Assembly (NCBI GenBank): GCA_007116205.1
Contig: SKIY01000039.1
Location: 1 to 5,000 of the forward strand
DNA from: Candidatus Izemoplasma sp.
Lineage (GTDB): Bacteria > Bacillota_I > Bacilli_A > Izemoplasmatales > Izemoplasmataceae
DNA: 5,000 nucleotides
Direction: 5' to 3'
How positions within the stretch are numbered: position 1 is the stretch's first letter; every line of letters starts with the position of its first letter. The notes below the pieces were generated by a model. That model did not search any database. It saw only the letters and a list, made by a program, of their open reading frames with translations, and was not told the DNA's origin. Positions 1 to 5,000 of this stretch are shown piece by piece. A program made the position numbers and the translations under genes.

Positions 1-377
1 CTATTCCATGTACGTTCAATTAACACAGCTTCTGAAAAATACTCAGTCCATCCGCCTTCAACAGTTCCTAATACAAATGTTGCTTCACCATCTAGACTTG
101 CTCTTGCATCAAACGTAACACGATATGTCTTACCAGCTTCAAATTGCAGCGTACCTAGTTCTTCTTCCGCTCCAAAAGCAATGGAATCTTGGATAATTTG
201 TAATTGCCAATTCTGTCCGGTATTAATACTATCAAGTACCAAACGTGCATGACCATTTAAGAACTCTAAGTATCCAGCTGATCCGTCCCAATCATTTATG
301 AATGCGCGCCAACCAAATACAGAACCTTCTGAAGCTTCAGCTTCGAAATTTCCATTAACAATCAATCCTGCATCCAC
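1..377 (-). other. Carbohydrate-binding domain 3 (CBM4_9-like), cut by window edge
   Basis: From residue 568, GLIVNGNFEAEASEG leads into FGWRAFINDWDGS (588-600), SINTGQNWQLQIIQD, GKTYRVTFDARAS and GGWTEYF, then the window ends at ERTWN. About 125 residues are present, so the last strands lie outside. The conserved Trp positions of domain 2 (GWR, NDW, QNW, GGW) are all kept, which suggests the same ligand. Confidence 0.83.
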
Positions 378-2078
378 AAATTCATTGTCTTCTAACACTT
401 CAATCATAACATTACTAAGTGCGAAATATTGTGGTGCTTCTGTTCCTGAGAATAACATTCCCATTTCAAGTTTAAACTGTGCAAGTTCGGTATAGTCACC
501 CTCAGCATCAAGTGTAAACTCAACGACAATTGTTTGCGTTTCAGTCGTAATTGCAACATCATCTTTAATAAAGTACTCATTCCATCCACCAATTGGATGT
601 CCGATTGCTAAAGTAATGTTCCCTGCAACACTTGCTCTTGCATCAAACGTTACACGGTATGTTTTACCAGCTGCTAACTGCATAGTACCTTCTTCATCAA
701 TCGCGCCCATACCAAGTGCATCTTGAATAATTTGGAAGTTCCAGTTTTGTGTTGTGTTAATACTAGTAAATGTCGCTATATATTCTCCATCAACAACTTC
801 TGCACTACCTTCAGAACCTTCCCAATCATTAACAAAGAGACGCCAACCAAAATCTGCGGCTTTAGGCTCATCATCATCAATCGCTTCAATAACTGTAATA
901 ACACGTGTAACTACTGTCTCATTACCAGCCGCATCAGAAACAGTGTAAGTCAGTGTATACTCACCAACAGTATTAACATCAACTTCACCGGTAACATTGT
1001 CTAAGGTTAAAATAATTTCCCCATCAACATCGTCAAGAACCGTAACACCCGCTAATGGATCAAAATCAGTTCCTTCAACAATCGTACGATCATTCGCACC
1101 AGAAATAACAGGTGGTGTTTCATCAACATACTCTTCAACTTCTTCAATAATGACATTGTCTAAATAGACTGTCGTTAAAAGATTATCGGTACCAACCGTT
1201 CCTGCTACGGTACCAAACTCAAATATAACAGCGCCATTATCGTTGGTTTCTAAATCCATAATAAATGTAAAAGTATACGTTTCCATCGTTGTACTTAAGT
1301 CTACAACTACTGGTACCGCAGGTTTAAAGTTTGTAAACCAAGGTGCCGCAGGTAGTAATTCTCCAATTTGAACATGAATAGCGCGTGGTGCTTCAGCGCG
1401 AGCATCAAAAGAAACTTGATAAATCTTCCCTTGCTCAAACTCGATGCCAATATTCTCAAGACGTGGTTCCCACATTCCACCCGAAACGCCAGTAACAGTA
1501 ATTTTTAGCTCACCATCAACAACCTCAAAGTTACCATTTCCACCTTCAAGTCCTGTTGTTGTTGTCCAAAAAGCCATCCCTAAAGAGAAATCTCCATTAG
1601 GAACCATTTCATCTCCGACGTTGTCAGGGTCAACAACAACGGTTACATAACGCGTTTTTTCAGTACGATTTCCTGCTTCATCTTCAATAACATAACGCAA
1701 GAAATATGTACCCACTTGTGATGTATCCACAGTCCCTAAAACAACAATACTGTCAGTAATATCTCCATCAACATCATCAATTGCAGTGACACCTTCAAGT
1801 TTATCAAAAGGCTCGTTTAGAAAAATCTCTACATCGTCAACACCTTCAAGTACAGGTGGTGTGATATCTGGGTCTGGGTCTGGATCTGGGTCTGGATCTG
1901 GGTCTGGATCCGGATCTGGATCAACATCACCATTGTCTGGGTCTGGATCTGGGTCTGGATCAACATCACCATTGTCTGGGTCTGGATCTGGGTCTGGGTC
2001 CAAATCAGTATCATTCCCACAAGCTGCTACAGATAAAACAAATGTTACCATCAATAATACACTAAGAAACTTTTTCAT
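1..2078 (-). CDS. Secreted multi-domain lipoprotein with Ig-like and CBM4_9-like carbohydrate-binding domains, 3' end missing
   Basis: The ATG at 2078 follows a strong Shine-Dalgarno and the frame stays open to the window edge (692 full codons). It starts MKKFLSVLLMVTFVLSVAAC, a lipoprotein signal with lipobox VAAC, so Cys20 should be lipidated and the protein anchored outside the cell. An acidic Asp-Pro spacer (27-71) is followed by Ig-like 1 (74-149), carbohydrate-binding domain 1 (155-313), Ig-like 2 (322-397), domain 2 (about 409-561) and domain 3 (from 568, cut off). The binding domains show the CBM4_9 pattern: an NG(D/N)F start (absent in domain 2), a central Y-x-V-(S/T)-F-D-A-R-A strand, a hydrophobic strand near the C-terminus and several conserved Trp. 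Such proteins bind polysaccharide at the surface; many family members also carry a GH16 or other hydrolase domain, which could follow beyond position 1. Its partner upstream is a glycoside phosphorylase, which fits beta-glucan use. It could equally be a pure binding protein. Confidence 0.85.
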   Translation of the reverse strand, partial: MKKFLSVLLMVTFVLSVAACGNDTDLDPDPDPDPDNGDVDPDPDPDPDNGDVDPDPDPDPDPDPDPDPDPDITPPVLEGVDDVEIFLNEPFDKLEGVTAIDDVDGDITDSIVVLGTVDTSQVGTYFLRYVIEDEAGNRTEKTRYVTVVVDPDNVGDEMVPNGDFSLGMAFWTTTTGLEGGNGNFEVVDGELKITVTGVSGGMWEPRLENIGIEFEQGKIYQVSFDARAEAPRAIHVQIGELLPAAPWFTNFKPAVPVVVDLSTTMETYTFTFIMDLETNDNGAVIFEFGTVAGTVGTDNLLTTVYLDNVIIEEVEEYVDETPPVISGANDRTIVEGTDFDPLAGVTVLDDVDGEIILTLDNVTGEVDVNTVGEYTLTYTVSDAAGNETVVTRVITVIEAIDDDEPKAADFGWRLFVNDWEGSEGSAEVVDGEYIATFTSINTTQNWNFQIIQDALGMGAIDEEGTMQLAAGKTYRVTFDARASVAGNITLAIGHPIGGWNEYFIKDDVAITTETQTIVVEFTLDAEGDYTELAQFKLEMGMLFSGTEAPQYFALSNVMIEVLEDNEFVDAGLIVNGNFEAEASEGSVFGWRAFINDWDGSAGYLEFLNGHARLVLDSINTGQNWQLQIIQDSIAFGAEEELGTLQFEAGKTYRVTFDARASLDGEATFVLGTVEGGWTEYFSEAVLIERTWN
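396..854 (-). other. Carbohydrate-binding domain 2 (CBM4_9-like), lacking the usual NG(D/N)F start
   Basis: Residues 409-561 include FGWRLFVNDWEGS (410-422), SINTTQNWNFQIIQD, GKTYRVTFDARAS (ending at 483), GGWNEYF (497-503) and end YFALSNVMIEV. Trp412, Trp419, Trp446 and Trp499 are candidate ligand contacts. It aligns without gaps to domain 3 at an offset of 178 residues. Unlike domains 1 and 3 it follows the preceding Ig-like module after only a short acidic link (IDDDEPKAAD) and has no recognisable NGNF strand. Confidence 0.83.
888..1115 (-). other. Ig-like domain 2 of the lipoprotein (DUF5011-like)
   Basis: Residues 322-397 repeat the layout of the first Ig-like module: PPVISGANDRTIVEGTDFD, then GVTVLDDVDGEI, VGEYTLTYTVSDAAGN and the closing VTRVITVI. 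The DDVDG turn and D-x-A-G-N motif are shared with domain 1, but the two are too different to be a recent copy. The module separates carbohydrate-binding domains 1 and 2. Confidence 0.87.
1140..1616 (-). other. Carbohydrate-binding domain 1 (CBM4_9-like)
   Basis: Residues 155-313 begin with VPNGDFSLGMAFW (159-171), contain EVVDGELKITV, GGMWEPRL and YQVSFDARAEAPR, and end VYLDNVIIEE (304-313). This is the beta-jelly-roll pattern of the CBM4/9/16/22 superfamily (Pfam CBM_4_9). Trp171 and the Trp in GGMWEPR are candidate sugar-stacking residues. It is clearly more divergent than domains 2 and 3 are from one another, so its ligand may differ. Confidence 0.82.
1632..1859 (-). other. Ig-like domain 1 of the lipoprotein (DUF5011/HYR-like)
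   Basis: Residues 74-149 run PPVLEGVDDVEIFLNEPFD, then GVTAIDDVDGDIT, then QVGTYFLRYVIEDEAGN and end RYVTVVV. The order (PPV start, G-V-T-A-x-D-x-D-G-D-I-T, V-G-T-Y-x-x-x-Y-x-x-x-D-x-A-G-N, V-T-V end) is the standard pattern of DUF5011-type bacterial Ig-like modules, which act as spacers in surface proteins. The acidic DDVDGD turn might bind calcium, but that is a guess. Confidence 0.85.
1866..2000 (-). repeat. Asp-Pro repeat linker (hexanucleotide GAYCCA repeats with a 39-base tandem copy)
   Basis: Residues 27-71 of the lipoprotein are almost entirely alternating Asp-Pro, coded by GAC/GAT-CCA hexamers (one CCG). Two copies of the 13-residue unit DPDPDPDPDNGDV (27-39 and 40-52) occur before a final uninterrupted Asp-Pro run (53-71). 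At DNA level 1920-1958 and 1959-1997 are identical 39-base copies. The stretch is probably an extended, highly acidic spacer that holds the binding domains off the membrane. Repeat units are multiples of three bases, so slippage would change spacer length without breaking the frame. Confidence 0.93.
2019..2078 (-). other. Lipoprotein signal peptide with lipobox (type II signal peptidase site)
   Basis: The first 20 residues have Lys2-Lys3, a hydrophobic core (FLSVLLMVTFVLS) and V17-A18-A19-C20. Cleavage before Cys20 and lipidation of that Cys are expected for this class. The mature protein then begins CGNDTDLD, so an Asp residue is not at position +2. The signal is short, as is usual for low-GC Gram-positive bacteria and Acholeplasma-like Mollicutes. 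Confidence 0.92.
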
Positions 2079-2083
2079 TTTTT

Positions 2084-2090
2084 CCTCCTA
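2084..2090 (-). promoter_or_regulatory. Shine-Dalgarno TAGGAGG overlapping the upstream stop codon
   Basis: On the minus strand TAGGAGG is followed by AAAAA and the ATG of the lipoprotein gene, a near-perfect ribosome-binding site at 5-base spacing. Its first three bases are the TAG stop of the phosphorylase gene. This fixes the lipoprotein start and implies that ribosomes finishing the first gene end on the initiation site of the second. No promoter or terminator fits in the 9-base gap, so the two genes should share a transcript. Confidence 0.9.
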
Positions 2091-5000
2091 TTTTTTATTC
2101 ATATATATTTTTAAAGCATTGTAAATCCCATCACGTACATTTTTAGCGTATTGCCCTGTTAACTGATTGCCCTCAATCGTTACAACACCGTCTGCATTAA
2201 TACATTCAATTTTATAAATGTCGCAACGTGTATACGTATCAGAATGATCATGATTAATATAAGTAACATCGATATGTTTTAAAAACTTAAACCGTAACGT
2301 ATGATTCTTTTTAAAGAAGTTTGCGGCAAGCTTAGGCTCAAACCTTAAAACAAGAGTGTCATTTTCATAACGGAATGGATATCCCCCAGTCATCATAATC
2401 GTCCACATATTTAAAGTCTCCACCGTAGACCCGGTTAGTCTTGCAAAGAATCCTTGTCCGTGTAACGCTGAGTCTGGGTTGTTTGAAGGTGCAATAAAGC
2501 TTGAATTTTCTAATGTGCTACGGCCATAAACCGCAGGATCCATAAAACACACAAGATTCGTCTTAAGCGCTTCATAATATTCTTCATATAAGCCCGCTTT
2601 CAACAATCCTAAAAGGTACTTATATGTCATATGCAAGAAATTACTCTCGCGTTCTAACCACCCTTTTGTAAAGGCACGTATTCGACCTATTTCATGCCCT
2701 TGCGTCTCTAAGCAGCCACTTGTTTTATAAATATCTAGTTTATGATCGTAAATATCACTTTCACGAATCGCTTCAGCCATGCTTCTTAATACAGTTTGAC
2801 TCAAATCTGTTTTCAATAAACGCGCCGGTGCTTCTAAAAAATACGGTAATGCATGGCGCTGATACGTAAGCGGTTGTACTAACGGATATCCCTTACTTGA
2901 TAACTTTGGTTTATTATTTTCAAAGACCGTCTCATACGATGTCACTTCATAGTACAAAAATGTTGGTAAAATCCCTTGATGCGATTCCATAAGTGCTACC
3001 GTTTTTTCTTCAATATGCTTTTTAAGCTTTTTCAAATAGCACTCAATATCTTTAAGATGCAACGACTGATAACTACCTTCTAACCCAAAACGAATAGCCT
3101 CACGATATTGTTCACGGCTCTTAACACGATCATTATAACTACTTGCATGAATAAGATTTTTAAACAACCTTACAACTTCATTAGGTATTAGAATCGTTCG
3201 CTGATCAACGTGCTTCAACATAAACGTCACAATTCGCCAAAGTTCAATCGTTTCACTAACCCCTGAACCAATCAATCCAGGTAACCCGTTCATCGCATCG
3301 TTCCATCCAGGCTTTTCAGCTTCCATTTCGATACCGATGCCATCAGGATCTAATAAACTATGTTTGGTTAACGCAAGGACAAACAACTTAGTAAACAATG
3401 TAGATTTGTAAGTCTCACCTGCAATTTTACTCCAATTACTAATATGCGGATTCATTTTTAAACGCTTTAACTTTTCTTCATCAAAATGTCTTAAACTGCC
3501 ATACTGACGAACATTATTTTCTTTATTTAAGACAATTTTATCCGCTTTTGGCAAAACACTCACCGGTGAATCAAAATACGCATAATCATCTCTTTCATGC
3601 AGTAAAGCTTTCATCTGATCTGGATAAATGCTCTCATAGCTTTCGATCAAATCAAGGACATACGTAAAGTGATCTACCCAAAATCCTTCTCCAAAAGCAG
3701 CCTTAATACTCGGTGTTGAATGTTCAATAATTTCATCTAAATACGCCTTTGTTGAAACCGTAGCTTCAATGTTTTCTCTTTCAACAAAGTTGACAATATT
3801 TCCCGGTGTATACGGCTTCTTTAAAAACCCGATAATTTTTTCTGTATTGTTTTTAAACAACCTGTTCACCAACTGCTCTGCATCAACATCCTCTTTTAAA
3901 GCAAATACAATCCCTTGAACCGTCAACGGGTTATACCCATCGAGTTGTATTAAACTTGCAAAATGATGAATATTGAAATCTGCTACCTCAGGATGAATAA
4001 ATGTGTCTAAACGACGGTTTTGACAAACATCTCTAAAATTTCCGCCACCTTGTGAATAATATTCAGGGGCTAAACTAAAGAAATTGTAATCGCGTTCTAA
4101 ATCGCCATGCCGCCTTGAATACAAGTGATAAATACTGTTTCCAATTTTTTCTGGATAGCCTCCACGTAAGAAATTATCCATATAGTTTTGCTTAATATAA
4201 TTATTAAAAACTGGCTCCGCAGTATCTGTATCGACATCCTCTAATAAACGTTGCACGGTACACTGTGAATCTGCGCGTTTATTCTCAAAAAACTCTGGAT
4301 GCGTAATTTTTGGTAATACTTGATTAAAAATATCTATCGATCCCACGTGACCACTCATCGCATCGATAACAAGCGACTCCCCTGGTTGCAGAGTTTTAAT
4401 CACTGGAATAAAACTACACGGTACTTTATTCACCGCAACTTGAGGTTTTTTGATCAACGTTTCAAGCGGTGTTTGCATAAACATAATCGGTGTTGTTTTC
4501 GATGTATTAAACCCAAACACCAATGCTGGATCGACAATCGGTCGAATCCGTTGAGCGTCATGCATTCCTATATAAAAATTACCTTCTTCAACCCCACTGA
4601 CCTCACTCGTATCATTCGTCGAAGCACGCAGTTTAAAATATGCCATTTGACGGTTTAAATGTTCAACATCCATCCATGATGCCAGTAGGTTTGACACCGA
4701 TTTAAAAGACTCATTTTGAACCCCAGCTGGTAATATTTCAGCAATCCCATCTAACACTTCTAAATGAATACGCTTTTTCGAAGTATTGGTAATGCGCATA
4801 TTTCTAAGTAATCCCGCTAATGGTTCATTGGTTAAACCGTAATAATAAACTTCCGTCTTTAATCCCAACACCTCATTGACTTCTTCAATCGCAAACGCAT
4901 CTTGATGGACAAACATTTTATGCGCATGCACACCATCTACTTTAAACGGCTCATAAAAGTCACCGTTACTTTTTATAAATGTTCTAAACCCGGTTATAGA
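2088..5000 (-). CDS. Large GH94/GH149/GH161-type (clan GH-Q) glycoside phosphorylase, 5' end missing
   Basis: The frame is open from the window edge to a TAG stop, giving 970 residues of a longer protein. A GTG at 4931 is only an internal valine: the 23 codons before it read on as SITGFRTFIKSNGDFYEPF. Numbering from that GTG, the N-terminal part looks like the beta-sandwich of clan GH-Q (AGLLRNMRITNTSKKRIHLEV, about 40-60). RGGYPEKIGN (256-265) and QGGGNFRDVCQNRR (294-307) follow. WNDAMNGLPG begins at W543, so D545 is the expected general acid of the (alpha/alpha)6 barrel. HGQGFFARLTGST (824-836) resembles the phosphate-binding segment, and a beta-rich C-terminal domain ends in MNKK. Known clan members phosphorolyse beta-glucosides to glucose-1-phosphate by inversion. 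No signal peptide can be judged because the N-terminus is outside; relatives are cytoplasmic. The length exceeds ordinary GH94 enzymes (~800 residues) and suits GH149/GH161 (~1100), which act on beta-1,3-glucan. Clan placement is fairly secure; family and substrate are inferred. Confidence 0.8.
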   Translation of the reverse strand, partial: SITGFRTFIKSNGDFYEPFKVDGVHAHKMFVHQDAFAIEEVNEVLGLKTEVYYYGLTNEPLAGLLRNMRITNTSKKRIHLEVLDGIAEILPAGVQNESFKSVSNLLASWMDVEHLNRQMAYFKLRASTNDTSEVSGVEEGNFYIGMHDAQRIRPIVDPALVFGFNTSKTTPIMFMQTPLETLIKKPQVAVNKVPCSFIPVIKTLQPGESLVIDAMSGHVGSIDIFNQVLPKITHPEFFENKRADSQCTVQRLLEDVDTDTAEPVFNNYIKQNYMDNFLRGGYPEKIGNSIYHLYSRRHGDLERDYNFFSLAPEYYSQGGGNFRDVCQNRRLDTFIHPEVADFNIHHFASLIQLDGYNPLTVQGIVFALKEDVDAEQLVNRLFKNNTEKIIGFLKKPYTPGNIVNFVERENIEATVSTKAYLDEIIEHSTPSIKAAFGEGFWVDHFTYVLDLIESYESIYPDQMKALLHERDDYAYFDSPVSVLPKADKIVLNKENNVRQYGSLRHFDEEKLKRLKMNPHISNWSKIAGETYKSTLFTKLFVLALTKHSLLDPDGIGIEMEAEKPGWNDAMNGLPGLIGSGVSETIELWRIVTFMLKHVDQRTILIPNEVVRLFKNLIHASSYNDRVKSREQYREAIRFGLEGSYQSLHLKDIECYLKKLKKHIEEKTVALMESHQGILPTFLYYEVTSYETVFENNKPKLSSKGYPLVQPLTYQRHALPYFLEAPARLLKTDLSQTVLRSMAEAIRESDIYDHKLDIYKTSGCLETQGHEIGRIRAFTKGWLERESNFLHMTYKYLLGLLKAGLYEEYYEALKTNLVCFMDPAVYGRSTLENSSFIAPSNNPDSALHGQGFFARLTGSTVETLNMWTIMMTGGYPFRYENDTLVLRFEPKLAANFFKKNHTLRFKFLKHIDVTYINHDHSDTYTRCDIYKIECINADGVVTIEGNQLTGQYAKNVRDGIYNALKIYMNKK
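3297..3305 (-). other. Predicted catalytic Trp-Asn-Asp motif of the phosphorylase
   Basis: The codons TGG AAC GAT encode Trp-Asn-Asp inside EKPGWNDAMNGLPGLIGSG. In GH94 enzymes the Asp of the corresponding WND motif is the general acid that protonates the glycosidic oxygen while phosphate attacks. The preceding residues are KPG rather than the GD of many cellobiose phosphorylases, which argues for a different family within the clan. Assignment rests on motif recognition only. Confidence 0.7.

Noticed and set aside
723..1004. Plus-strand open frames opposite the lipoprotein gene (also 298-495, 754-948, 1444-1650)
   Set aside because: All are antisense to clear Ig-like or carbohydrate-binding domain sequence and have low-complexity Ser/Thr/Asn-rich products.
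1866..2000. CRISPR array or intergenic repeat
   Set aside because: The repeats are contiguous hexamers and 39-base units without unique spacers, and lie within a coding frame as Asp-Pro codons.
1829..2020. Minus-strand frame with Thr-Gln-Ile repeats
   Set aside because: It is a shifted reading of the same hexanucleotide repeats inside the lipoprotein gene; the lipoprotein frame has the signal peptide and domains.
1786..2124. Plus-strand open frame coding a Ser-Gly repeat protein
   Set aside because: It is the exact antisense of the Asp-Pro codons in the lipoprotein spacer and spans the ribosome-binding site and both gene ends. It has no ribosome-binding site or family resemblance of its own.
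4320..4658. Plus-strand open frame of 112 codons
   Set aside because: It lies wholly inside the phosphorylase gene on the opposite strand, and its Arg/His/Asn-rich product shows no recognisable motif.
4929..4931. GTG at 4931 as the start codon of the phosphorylase
   Set aside because: The frame continues open for 23 codons to the window edge with protein-like sequence, no Shine-Dalgarno precedes the GTG, and the family needs more N-terminal sequence.
1..5000. Mycoplasma-type code with TGA read as Trp
   Set aside because: Both long frames use only TGG for Trp and contain no in-frame TGA, so the standard code explains them fully.

Overview
The window is a dense, low-GC bacterial segment with all its coding on the minus strand. 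Two genes fill it almost completely, both are cut by the window edges, and only 9 bases separate them. No RNA gene, mobile element, CRISPR array, promoter or terminator is visible.

Read on the minus strand, the first gene (5000 down to 2088) is open at its 5' end. It encodes the last 970 residues of a very large inverting-phosphorylase-like enzyme of the GH94/GH149/GH161 group (clan GH-Q). It carries the Trp-Asn-Asp motif that holds the general acid in this clan and a C-terminal HGQGF...LTGS segment resembling the phosphate-binding end. Its size and motif style point more to the large beta-1,3-glucan phosphorylases (GH161 or GH149) than to classical ~800-residue GH94 cellobiose phosphorylases, but this is inference.

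The second gene (2078 down to 1) is open at its 3' end. It encodes at least 692 residues of a secreted lipoprotein: signal peptide and lipobox (Cys20), an Asp-Pro repeat linker, Ig-like domain, CBM4_9-type carbohydrate-binding domain, a second Ig-like domain, then two closely related carbohydrate-binding domains. Any catalytic domain would lie beyond position 1.

The stop codon of the phosphorylase gene forms part of the lipoprotein's Shine-Dalgarno sequence, so the genes are almost certainly co-transcribed and probably translationally coupled. The likely joint role is use of a beta-glucan: the surface lipoprotein binds (and perhaps hydrolyses) the polysaccharide, and the cytoplasmic phosphorylase splits imported oligosaccharides into sugar-1-phosphate. 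The substrate is not shown directly by the sequence.

The host looks like a low-GC Firmicute or a Mollicutes relative that uses the standard code: every Trp in both frames is TGG, and TGA never occurs in frame. The short Lys-rich lipoprotein signal and the poly(Asp-Pro) spacer after the lipid Cys would suit Acholeplasma- or Izemoplasma-like bacteria, but this is a weak assignment.
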